The notes: generated from the sequence alone by a model not told the origin. DNA of 11,632 bases from Terana coerulea (GCA_024811115.1 JAKOGH010000852.1:1-11632), one strand, 5' to 3'. Positions 1-6,977 are shown, counted from the stretch's first letter. Program-made: numbers and translations.

Positions 1-24
1 TGTTACAGCAGATTGCATATCGTT

Positions 25-362
25 AGCCGTATCCAAAAATCCGCCTCCCTGCGGGATGTGGAGCCAGCCGCGCTTAACGCCTCCCGAAGCCACCAAGCGC
101 CAGGCCAGCGTCCCGCGGCTTGCTCTCGGCAGCAGTTCTACTCACGAGCAATAGCCCTTGGATGCACTTGGGTCGCTTTTGTGGGTACCTGAGCAGGTAC
201 TTTGGTTCAGGAATCCTCTCCATTCATTTTGCAGCATTTCTTGTTGGTGCCGGTGTGTAGGAGTGCTGGCGAGGCCAGGCAGGCCGAGGACGCCCGAGGG
301 GCGCTTGTGCTGTCCACGGTGGGGCGCCACAGCGGGGAGGGCGGGGATTTTTGGATGCGGCT
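25..362. repeat. Inverted repeat inside the left part of the TIR element
   Basis: Positions 25-49 (AGCCGTATCCAAAAATCCGC and following) match the reverse complement of about 333-362 with one transition and a few 1-2 bp gaps. The core ATCCAAAAATCC is identical in both arms. The arms enclose about 280 bp of GC-rich sequence with no gene. It could be the edges of a smaller element nested in the first, or an old fold-back rearrangement of it. No target-site duplication is evident. Confidence 0.5.
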
Positions 363-1108
363 GATATTAGTCTGTTTTCTGACGCGTGGGCCTTAAGCAC
401 TAGTCCCATATATGGCGATTCTCGCTCGATTTGGATGTATTAGTCATCAAGCGCCTTTCCCTCGCTCTGCTGCCTCTGTCACCGGAGAAGACGACGATGC
501 TGTGACAAGACACTGACGAGCCTCCGCATATCATACAACAACATAGGAACCACCTTCAATAGGTACACCTTTGTCTCTTTTTCTGCAGCACTTGACTGAA
601 AATCACTGCTCAGGCAGGCCCCGGACGCAGGGCATCAGCTGGGCATCGGCCTCTCCCACGCCTTGGTTAGCGTTTCAGCCTGGAGCTTCACAGCACACGT
701 TCAACAGCAATTAAATACCTTTAGAGATGTCTGTATTAGCCTCTTACTCATCCCAAATAAACACTTCTACGCTGGGCAAGACCACATAGTTCTGGATGGT
801 TTGATTAATCACTAGACCAGGCGCAGTGAAGCGAATGGCAATTCTTATCCCTTCTGGTAAGTTCAAGAGGGGTATATGTTATTGAGAAAACATATGTGTA
901 CAAGTAGGCACGCAGAACGCGAGTGCAGTGGGATGTTGTACGGTCCTCTACGCGTTGAACATCGCGTTGTTTGGTGTTGCTTGGCCTCTGAGTAAGCGGC
1001 ATGTCGGCTGATGGCGGACTAGTGCCTAAGACCCCGGTTGAAAAAGCAGACGTCAGACAGACGACCGTCCGTTACATCTGAGTCTGTCTACTCTGCCAAG
1101 GGAGACTA
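363..1108. other. Gene-free interior of the left TIR element
   Basis: No coding exon, RNA gene or repeat could be supported here on either strand. The longest open frame (805-1002, minus) has no recognisable motif and no supporting splice or promoter context. Confidence 0.5.
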
Positions 1109-1315
1109 AACGATATGCAATCTGCTGTACTATCGCTCCGGTGCTCTCACTTTTCACGGCTGCTTCTGTCAGCAGCGTGTAAGTTTTGCTTGCATACCAG
1201 TGGAAAATCTCAGGGTATGCTGTACCGTCGGGGACAGTTGTGGGTTCAATTCAACAAATCATGTTACAGCGGGTAGTAACGAACAAGTACGTCTCGAGCA
1301 GCTCGTGTAGTAAAT

Positions 1316-2099
1316 CTAGTTACTAATGAACTTGGTCAACTTCACGTGCTTCAAGTCGACTTCGACTTTCTCCTTGACTTGCCCAATGATGGCGAATACC
1401 TCCGCTGCCTTAGGAATCTCATTGTAGAACCTCTGGAAGCGGTGAGTGTACTATAATCAGTATTCTTAACTCTGTAGCTGACTCTTCAGCGTACCTCCAA
1501 GCTATGCCATCCGAGGCATAGCAAGAACTGATCTTTGTTCTCAATGGCCTCCCAACCCCCGGCAAAGACTTCGTTAGGAAGGTCGCTGTAGGCCTGAAGG
1601 ACCAGTCGCTTGCCCAGCTTCTGAACCTCGGTACGGTCGGCGTCCGGCTTCAGCGTGAACTTCGCCAGCTCGGTGATCGGCGCGTTTAAGGCCTTCTCGA
1701 GCGTGGCGTCATAGGCGACGTGGAAGACAAACTCGCGGCCTGAGACGGCCTTCGCCATGCCGGCATGGATGGCGCCGTAGCTCTCGGAGGCCTGCAGGGC
1801 CTTGTGGTGGTCGACGCTTTCCCACTCTGCAGCACGACGGTTATGTTCACAAGAAGAAGAGAAGCAAAAATCAACGACATACCGACAATAATCCACAAGT
1901 ACTGCGGATCCTGGACTTCAAGACCGTGCCATACTCTGCAACACAGTGGTAAGTACGCGCTCGTGTGTGGATTCAGACTAACGTACCCTAAAAATCCAGG
2001 AGCTTTGCTGCCAATCGCGGAAGGGATGTCGAGGATACTTGGGTCATTCTTATAAGCGTCGGACGCAACGAACTTGGCGACTTCGTAGATATGCGACAT
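1316..2099 (-). CDS. ABM-like dimeric alpha/beta-barrel protein, copy 1
   Basis: Four exons on the minus strand: 2099-1987, 1935-1883, 1826-1495 and 1432-1316, with introns of 51, 56 and 62 bp. They encode 204 residues from MSHIYEVAKF to the stop TAG at 1316-1318. All donors are GTRYGY and all acceptors end in CAG. The protein has two similar halves, each with the WxxxE/LGWxS-type strands of the antibiotic-biosynthesis-monooxygenase/dimeric alpha-beta barrel fold. The first half contains HGLEVQDP and WESVDHHKAL, the second QFLLCLGWHSLERF. Members are small cytosolic proteins without cofactor signatures, and the biochemical role of the fungal two-module type is not established. The start is the ATG at 2099, because the frame opens further upstream only to a TTG. 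The paralogue at 7031-7818 has the same exon layout and roughly 70% identity by hand count. No signal peptide or membrane segment is seen. Confidence 0.85.
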
Positions 2100-2158
2100 T
2101 GGAGTTATGAAAATGAAAGTTCTCGATGTCAAGCTTGGTTAAAGCCCAAAGCCTGTAG

Positions 2159-2164
2159 TATATA
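2159..2164 (-). promoter_or_regulatory. TATA-like box of ABM-like gene 1
   Basis: TATATA lies about 60 bp upstream of the ATG at 2099, within a GC-richer context (CCTTATATACTAC on the minus strand). The right-hand paralogue also has a TATATA upstream, although at a different distance, which supports a real core promoter. Confidence 0.5.
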
Positions 2165-2199
2165 AGGCCAGCTGTCGTGAGCGGCTATAGCACTTACTA

Positions 2200-2984
2200 G
2201 CAGCTGCACACTCACGGCCGCGCACTAACGAAAGACGATGCCGCCAAGCAACAGGATGAATAAGCCGATCTGTAGGTATGCCCCTTGCCCAGACTTGCAT
2301 CTGCCGGTCACTGACGCGTTCAAAGTCATGTAATGCTGCGGTAGCCTGCGTTAATCAACTGCGCGCCCGCCACAGACAGGACCGTGGACTGTGATGCGTG
2401 TTTGCTGCCGTCGCGACGCACGTAAGCCTGCATTGACTCGAACTTGGTCGCATAGACCAGGTGTGTAAGCCCCTGATTATCAATGTACTGACAAATACAC
2501 TACTTTCCAGCCCCTGTACAATGCTACGCAGCACGAGCATCAGCGTTAGCCTGCCGCTCGAGCTCCGTATCTCTCCACTGCAGCGTCAAAGCAGGCCGCT
2601 CTGCATCAGCCAAGGAACTGCTGATCGGATTCGCATGCTTTGGCGTGTGAGCTTGTGCGCCAGCGTGGGTTTATTTAGCCGCTCTTCAACATGCGAAATA
2701 GAGCACGGTATCCTGGTCACCGGCGCGAATCCTCGCCTTTCCCCTCCCAACAATGCCATCTCTCCTCCTTCGAACCTCCCAGTACTAAGCGCCTCGGAGC
2801 TCAACACGTACGCAACGCAGGATATGCGCGACGGCGTTGGGAGATTTGTGCTGGCGACGAGCGTGGACGCTTCTTCCCGCACATCGGCTTTGTGGGGGCC
2901 GAAAGGTATGCTGCGGGCCATATGTTGCACTTGTGACATTATTACCTCCATACGAGTGACTCCAAGTCTGGACCCAGTGATTTG
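2200..2984. other. Decayed copy of a divergent promoter region, no gene supported
   Basis: This stretch corresponds to 7940-8850 in the right copy, the region between the ABM-like gene and the aldo/keto reductase. Long open frames exist on both strands (for example 2461-2994 plus), but the homologous DNA on the right has stops and indels in those frames, so they are not conserved as proteins. A possible relic intron on the plus strand (GTGTGTAAGC at about 2460 to TTTCCAG at about 2510) ends at CCCCTGTA, and the right copy has TTTAG in front of the same CCCCTGTA. That could mean an older exon once lay here. I do not recognise any product. Confidence 0.45.
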
Positions 2985-3310
2985 CCGAAGCTAATGCTTA
3001 ACTTATGTCGGCAAGGGTACGTCCGTATCATCTTCACAATCCTATGCACCCCTGACCAACAGTACCTCAGCACACGTCCCCACTTGGCTTGTCGATATGC
3101 ACCACGCCCGGGGAAGTTCGTGGCTACTATCAGACTCGAACGGCATGCCAACTAAGCCAGACACGGTCTGCCAGAAGGACGCGAAGACATTTGAGAACCC
3201 AAACAATTCGAGCGCATCCTCGGGCGTGACTTTCCTCGCGTGCTGGCGGACAATGACGATGTGGACGCCTGCGCGAAGCTGTCCGTGCGACCGGCAAGTC
3301 ACATTGTACA
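2985..3310 (+). pseudogene. TAP-like hydrolase C-terminal fragment with intron footprint
   Basis: This is a broken relative of the gene at 10330-11632. Exon remnant HTSPLGLSICT starts at 3071, right after a TCAG acceptor. It corresponds to HTSLSGFSTCT, which opens the last exon of the intact gene just after its catalytic-His intron. The preceding 54 bp (3017-3070, GTACGT...CAG) match that 55-bp intron in position and length. After a frameshift near 3131 the similarity continues as NGMPTKPDTVCQKD and KTFENPNNSSASSGVTF, against NGTLPEVGTVCQTD and KIFENPSNSSANGGVSF. After about 3235 a further frame change is needed. The fragment lacks the start, nucleophile and Asp regions. It lies at the edge of the left duplication copy, where the right copy continues into the aldo/keto reductase, and it is inverted relative to the intact gene. 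It is clearly non-functional as a hydrolase. Confidence 0.8.
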
Positions 3311-3636
3311 GTGCTGCAAAGAATGCTCTCAACAGGCGTGCGATGAGGCACGGGCTACACTTCGGACTTGGGGGACCAGACTGCTACGCTTCGAGACTTC
3401 GATATTCTGTTTGCACTTGCCGTGCTTACTAGCAGGCTACGATTCTAAGTACCTGTCGCTCGACGATTTTCGCTCCGTCACATCGGACAATCTCAGTTCA
3501 TTTTGCTACGTGATTGCATGGTCGCAATTCATCGACATGAGCGCAAAAGAATTCTTATGGTACACTAGTATACATGCATTAGCTACTGCTAACCTCCGTT
3601 TAGCTCCACTCCCGTAGCAATCCTAAGAATCATTCA
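3311..3636. other. Intergenic, nothing recognised
   Basis: No exon, repeat or RNA gene could be supported. It separates the hydrolase relic from the 3' end of the epoxide-hydrolase-like gene and presumably contains the latter's 3' UTR on the minus strand. Confidence 0.4.
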
Positions 3637-4813
3637 CTAAGTGGTAAAACCAGTAATCCAAGCCTCCAGATCATGACTGATGTCTTCGGGATGAGACAAA
3701 ATGAGCCAGTGGTCAGCATCGTACTCCTTGATCGTGACATTGTGGTCCTTGAATGCGTCACTCTTGAGGGCTGTGTAGCCGAAGGCGGGTATAGCGATGT
3801 GGTCCTTCAATGCTGCACCGAAGAAGACAGGAGCGGTGTGCGGAGGCACGGCTTGTTCGGGTGGGATACCTGCATAACAAGAATTGAGACGGCAGTGAGA
3901 CATCTGCGCGGGACTCGAGGAGCAGGGAATCGAACATACTTTGATCGTCTGCGGCAGCTAATCCGCTGGTCTGCACTTTATACCAGCACATAGGAGCCTG
4001 GAAACCACCTTCTCGGAAGGTATCGATGAAGAATTTCTCGTCTTCCGCAGAGAAGTAAGTCGCACGAGGCCCCTGGAAGCTCTCCAAGAGGCTCTTCTTC
4101 AAAGCGCCCGTGATGGCCATGCGGTCCCTCGTACACGTCGGGTCGCTTGCGAACGCAATGCTAACAAATGAATCGACCTATGGTTACCCATGCTCAGTCA
4201 AGAAGTTCGCCCTGAGTTAATAGAAAGTACTTACATGCTCTTGAACGATTTTGTCGGCGTCGTCCTCGCTAAAGAATAGCCAATAGCCAAAAAGCTCGTA
4301 TCCGAGAAATGTCTTGGTGAAGTCCAGGAATGTCTGGAAGTCCACCGGCTCCTGTGGCGGCAGGTACGATACGGAAAAAATGCGTAGGCCAAGACTCTCT
4401 CCGGGTAATAATTCGCGATGCGCGAAATGACTCTGCTACCCCTGTACGTGATGTTCAATGTTAGAAACGCTCAATTTGCATAATAAACGTACTGACCAGT
4501 CATGTCCAACGGCGATAACCTGTTTGATCTTCTCTGCGTCCAGGATGTCGACGATGTCTTTCGCTAACTTGCTGCCCACGTATGCCGCGGGCTCGATAGG
4601 CTTATCAGTACCGCCATACCCAAGCATGTCAGGGACCAACACGCCATAGCCCCTGCTCTGAAAGTATGGGACGATAAGTCGCCAGTCCCGAGTACTTGAG
4701 GGAAAGCCGTGGCAGAATAAGAGGGTCGGCTTGGAGTGCTGAGCCAGTGAGAAGTAATAGTGATACTTCAGTCCGCCGGTGGTGATTGTGTCTTTCCATT
4801 TAGTAGCATCCAT
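3637..4813 (-). CDS. Epoxide-hydrolase-type alpha/beta hydrolase, apparent frameshift in exon 2
   Basis: Exons are 4813-4497, 4441-4235, 4177-3940 and 3869-3637, with introns of 55, 57 and 70 bp. Together they account for about 331 residues, the usual length for soluble fungal epoxide hydrolases. The order is MDATKWKD start, oxyanion-hole motif HGFPSS (residues 35-40), PDMLGYGGTDKP, nucleophile elbow GHDWGS with Asp105, a cap with YLPPQEP and GYELFGYWLFFSEDDADKI, FFGAALKD, and the catalytic His in YDADHWLILSHP near the C-terminus. Intron 1 splits the Trp after the nucleophile. Reading is continuous only if one base is supplied in the T run at 4375-4380 (six A on the plus strand). Before it the frame gives VLAYAFF, after it SYLPPQEP in the next frame. 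Either the gene is dead or the homopolymer is miscalled. The family hydrolyses epoxides to diols in the cytosol. A related haloalkane- or fluoroacetate-dehalogenase-type role is possible. Confidence 0.8.
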
Positions 4814-4930
4814 GGCTGGCCGGTCTATAGCATGTTGAACTGAGACAGGGAATTGAGTGCGCTTTATATCGCCTCTCCGGCTAAGAGCGGCCATCGTGGG
4901 TAGCAGCTGGCTTTGAGTCCAATCAATCTG

Positions 4931-4983
4931 CTGAACAGTTTGCTTAGTAACGTGGTCGCAAAAGTGCAATGGAAGTAGCTTAC
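4931..4983 (-). other. Possible 5' leader intron of the hydrolase gene
   Basis: On the minus strand GTAAGC at 4983 runs to TTCAG at 4931 (53 bp) and contains a good branch-point-like TTACTAAGC. The frame after it is open all the way into MDATKWKD, 39 codons downstream. It is therefore either a 5' UTR intron or an intron in an N-terminal extension. The family normally begins at the MDxxxWK position, so a UTR intron is favoured. Confidence 0.35.
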
Positions 4984-5307
4984 CCTATTGACTTCACAAG
5001 CGATGAAACCAAATGATGGCTGGGGCGCAACCCCTTCGAAAGGAGCTACGCTGTAGTTGACTCATAGGGTAAGGCGGTGTATTCCTTCACAAGCCCCTGT
5101 TCTCAGCTGTCCAAAAAGCAATCAACGGCCCAGCACATACCAGATGAGTTTACAGATAGCGATTAAGTCAGCACAAAAATCCGGTAAGCTGGTCTGGTAG
5201 TGCATCGCAGCATCCCTGTCAGCACAACGGCGATAAAGCTCGATGATACCGTGAGAGTTAGCATGACCGAATGTTTCAACGCGATCAGGTTCATGATGAC
5301 GTGCTTG
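4984..5307 (-). other. Unassigned region with coding-like minus-strand stretches
   Basis: The minus frame is open across about 5130-5307 without a stop. It includes ETFGHANSHGIIELYRRCA and then LPDFCADLIAICKLI, followed by a good donor GTATGT at 5140-5135. A second stretch near 4984-5045 reads APFEGVAPQPSFGFIACEV before the GTAAGC donor at 4983. I do not recognise the product and no convincing start or complete exon chain was found. It may be the remains of a gene cut by the transposon to its right. Confidence 0.25.
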
Positions 5308-5316
5308 AGGCTTACC
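5308..5316. repeat. 9-bp target-site duplication, left
   Basis: AGGCTTACC immediately precedes the left terminus TAGTCTCG. The identical 9-mer follows the right terminus at 6404-6412. Confidence 0.8.
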
Positions 5317-5500
5317 TAGTCTCGTTCCCGACTCGTAAAGAGGTTGCTCGCAGCCAGCGCTTCGCGCCTTGTTACCGTTTGTAATGTAGTAAGCGGAGTT
5401 TGAAAGACGCGCTGCAGAGCAACCTCTTTAGAGTCTGGTGACTTTGGATCATCCGGGTGTAGATGAAAGTCACGTGAGCCGTAGTAAGCAAAGTTCGTAT
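5317..5500 (+). repeat. Left structured TIR
   Basis: From outside in: the TAGTCTCG terminus; a long hairpin with 14-bp perfect arms TAAAGAGGTTGCTC (5336-5349) and its complement (5417-5430), extendable outward past one bulged base to GACTC/GAGTC and inward through CAGCGC/GCGCTG; then the conserved 46-bp block 5434-5479 with a short hairpin GTGACTTT/AAAGTCAC (5438-5445 and 5466-5473). Beyond this, GTAAGCAA near 5485 still matches the right TIR. Confidence 0.7.
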
Positions 5501-5544
5501 ATGGACTTCAACGTTGCTTCAACGGGGGTAACAAGGCTGCGCTT

Positions 5545-5570
5545 ACCTGGCGCCTATACAGGTGCTAGGT
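5545..5570 (+). repeat. Short hairpin ACCTGGCGCCT/AGGTGCTAGGT
   Basis: There are two 11-nt arms around an ATAC loop. As plus-strand RNA all 11 positions pair, with two G-U pairs. As DNA it is an imperfect palindrome. It lies inside the transposon and no transcript is implied by the sequence alone. Confidence 0.5.
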
Positions 5571-5750
5571 TCCTAAGGTCAGTACCGTACTGCAGCGCAA
5601 TCTCTGACAAAAAATTCGTTTGATGCCTTGTATATTCATGAAAACATGCTAATCATGTGTGAGATAAGCCATACGATGTTTATTCCAGTGCGGACTCCTA
5701 GGTACCTGAAAGTGGGCCTCTGGTGGTCATCAAATGCTCTCAAGCACACC

Positions 5751-5840
5751 CACATCAGCAAAACCGTGGAGGCGCTGACGAGCCCTGATAAAGCTTTATC
5801 AGGGCTCGTCAGGGCCATCAGGGCGTCAGTCTCAGCCGGC
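5751..5840. repeat. Head-to-head pair of a TGACGCCCTGA-type repeat
   Basis: The left half (5751-5793, CATCAGCAAAACCGTGGAGG onward) resembles the reverse complement of 6066-6107. The right half (5794-5840, minus strand) carries the same CTGACGCCCTGATGGCCCTGACGAGCCCTGATAAAG-type motif. Two copies of the unit are thus joined tail to tail. A third copy lies at about 6036-6107 on the minus strand. Confidence 0.6.
5775..5812. repeat. Perfect 38-bp palindrome
   Basis: The half-site CTGACGAGCCCTGATAAAG is followed directly by its exact reverse complement, with no spacer. It forms the junction of the two inverted repeat units and can form a cruciform with a 19-bp stem. It lies close to the midpoint of the transposon (5860). 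Confidence 0.9.
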
Positions 5841-5996
5841 TCGTCGAGCGCTCTCAGACCTGTTCAGCACCTCTCGCAAGTTTGGGCTTCCTCAAGCAAT
5901 CCACAAGCATTAGGGATGTCAGAATCATGGTGCATACTTTAGTTTCGGCACTGAGACAACGTAGAATAATGGTAAATAAAAAATACTAAAGGAACA

Positions 5997-6107
5997 TGGC
6001 TCCTATGGGGCTCGAACCCAGGCGTCTAATCCTTTATCAGTACTCGTCAGTCGGCGTCAGGGCTGTCAGGGCGTCAGTGCTCCACTCTTTTACTGATGCA
6101 GCAGCGA
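5997..6107 (-). repeat. SINE-like or tRNA-like fragment with box-B-type motif
   Basis: On the minus strand the segment runs from GCATCAGTAAAAGAGTGGAG through repeated CTGACGCC units and CTGATAAAGGATTAGACGCC to TGGGTTCGAGCCCCATAGG. GGGTTCGAGCCCC fits the tRNA T-arm/box B consensus GGTTCRANNCC, and TAGGAGCCA resembles an acceptor 3' strand. No matching acceptor 5' strand, D-arm or box A could be found, so it is not a tRNA gene. A tRNA-derived short repeat inside the transposon is possible. Confidence 0.35.
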
Positions 6108-6229
6108 GAAATTGATATTGTATAAATATCAGAGTAACGCAATGCATCCAGGCCATCACATTTGAGGGGTTTTTAGGTATATTTAGTGTGGTGTGGTGGG
6201 CGTAGAGAGCGAGAGGCACAGAGATGAAC

Positions 6230-6403
6230 CGAGCATAACAAACTCCTTGCTTACCGCAATACAAAGCGAAGGCGCTCACGTGAGTTTCATCTACACCCCG
6301 ATGATTCAAACTCACCAGACCCTTTGCCCGCGTCATGCACCAAGCAGTTGTTATCCGATAACAAACATCAGTAACGCGGGCAAAGGGTCTGGAACCGAGA
6401 CTA
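6230..6403 (-). repeat. Right structured TIR
   Basis: Mirror image of the left TIR. The conserved 46-bp block is 6274-6319, with a hairpin GTGAGTTT/AAACTCAC (6280-6287 and 6308-6315). The long hairpin has perfect 19-bp arms CCAGACCCTTTGCCCGCGT at 6315-6333 and its complement at 6374-6392. Inside its 40-nt loop is a further palindrome, TTGTTATC-C-GATAACAA (6348-6364). The terminus is the reverse complement of TAGTCTCGG. Confidence 0.7.
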
Positions 6404-6412
6404 AGGCTTACC
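6404..6412. repeat. 9-bp target-site duplication, right
   Basis: AGGCTTACC, identical to 5308-5316. Together with the left copy it defines the insertion site as AGGCTTACC followed by TATCTAACG. Confidence 0.8.
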
Positions 6413-6977
6413 TATCTAACGCTCTTTCTGCTTCAGCAGGCCCAGAACATTGATGTCCGTCTCCTGGCTATACGCCACCTCAGTAAGCCTCTGATGCCTA
6501 TGTCGTCTCTCAATCAATGTCATGGCTTTGGAAGTGCTGGGCGGCTGGAACATACCTCTAAGGCGAGCCGTGAAAGGCTTGCATGAAGAGAACCTAGATA
6601 TTAGGTAGAGCCTTGATTTTAAGGCTAAGTCCGTACAGCTGGTGACCGTCATGGTAAAGCTTCAAGGGCACTTCCGAGTTTCGGTGAAACTCCCGTGTCC
6701 GGCGATCACCGCTCACCGGCGATCAAGATTCAATTATACATCTCCAATGCCGGTCGAGACTGTCCAAGCATAAGCGTCTCAAGCTTGGTCTCTAACCACC
6801 ACCATGTTAACGTCTTACTCCCCCAATCCTTCATGTTCTTGTAAATTATTAAGAGTTACCCAATGAAAACGTCTCCGTAAGGCGCGTGAGAATACGACAC
6901 TGTATGTACCACCCTGAACACTCGAAGCAGCAAGGATGGTAGCGGATGGTGTATTTCGGATTCAGTGGACGTCGACT
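6413..6977. other. Intergenic; possible minus-strand gene relic, small repeats
   Basis: A minus frame at 6652-6416 ends LTEVAYSQETDINVLGLLK and then KQKER-stop just before the transposon target site. The empty-site frame would run on into the open minus stretch at 5130-5307 apart from that TAG. No product is recognised. Two small structures are visible: a hairpin GAGTTTC-GGT-GAAACTC at 6676-6692, and a direct 10-bp repeat CCGGCGATCA at 6699-6708 and 6716-6725. Nothing else is supported up to the next gene. Confidence 0.35.

Larger units (their letters stand above)
4..1129. mobile_element. Non-autonomous Tc1/mariner-like element with 19-bp TIRs and TA flanks
   Basis: Positions 6-24 read CAGCAGATTGCATATCGTT, and 1109-1127 are its exact reverse complement. 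Each arm is bordered by TA on the outside (4-5 and 1128-1129). Ends starting with CAG next to a TA duplication are typical of Tc1/mariner-type DNA transposons, so a 1122-bp element is the simplest reading. I see no transposase: the open frames inside are short, overlap on both strands and show no DDE/D-type motif. The element would therefore be non-autonomous or internally deleted. TA is itself a palindrome, so the same observation can be described as a 21-bp inverted repeat and the TSD is weak evidence on its own. The superfamily is inferred from end structure only. Confidence 0.6.
1262..2990. repeat. Segmental duplication, left copy
   Basis: This stretch aligns along its length, in the same orientation, with about 6978-8850. 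It contains the ABM-like gene, its promoter and the adjoining intergenic DNA up to a point corresponding to just before the TATA box of the aldo/keto reductase. Landmarks shared with the right copy include GCCTGCCGCTCGAGCTCCGT (about 2549-2568), the TTTAGCCGCTCTTCA block (about 2674) and CATACGA.TGACT (about 2950). Coding exons are well conserved. The intergenic part has many indels, so the duplication is old. Edges were estimated by eye to within about 20 bp. Confidence 0.8.
5317..6403. mobile_element. Non-autonomous DNA transposon with structured TIRs and 9-bp TSD
   Basis: The element begins TAGTCTCGTTCCCGACTC and ends in the reverse complement TAGTCTCGGTTCCAGACCC, flanked on both sides by AGGCTTACC. 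The inverted similarity continues inward for about 175-185 bp on each side (about 5317-5500 and 6230-6403), including a 46-bp block with four differences. The 1087-bp length, lack of a transposase frame and many internal palindromes indicate a non-autonomous, fold-back or MITE-like element. A 9-bp duplication with long TIRs is characteristic of Mutator-like elements. However, I cannot match the terminal sequence to a known family, so the superfamily is inference. It sits between the hydrolase gene and the second ABM-like gene, in what may be an older gene relic. Confidence 0.75.

Noticed and set aside
158..396. Overlapping open frames on both strands near the left end
   Set aside because: They lie within a transposon-like region, are short, overlap one another on both strands and have no motif, splice or promoter support.
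2100..2132. Eleven-residue N-terminal extension of the ABM-like proteins
   Set aside because: In both copies the extension would start at TTG rather than ATG, and the first ATG gives a conserved MSHIYEV start.
2461..2994. 177-codon plus-strand open frame
   Set aside because: The homologous DNA at about 8260-8850 is shifted and interrupted in this frame, so there is no sign of protein conservation.
3042..3351. Minus-strand open frames over the hydrolase relic
   Set aside because: The plus strand shows clear residue-level similarity to the intact TAP-like gene; the minus frames are antisense shadows.
5311..5325. U1 snRNA 5' end (CTTACCT)
   Set aside because: The motif is the target-site duplication plus terminus and resembles a reverse-strand splice donor. 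None of the downstream U1 stem-loops or the Sm site is visible.
5997..6080. tRNA gene on the minus strand
   Set aside because: Only the T-arm-like motif and a possible acceptor 3' strand are present. No acceptor 5' strand, D-arm or anticodon arm fits.
5317..6403. Helitron termini (hairpin followed by CTRR at both outer ends)
   Set aside because: The outer ends do read CTAG/CTAA after a hairpin, but the perfect 9-bp duplication and terminal inverted repeats fit a cut-and-paste element; Helitrons make no duplication.
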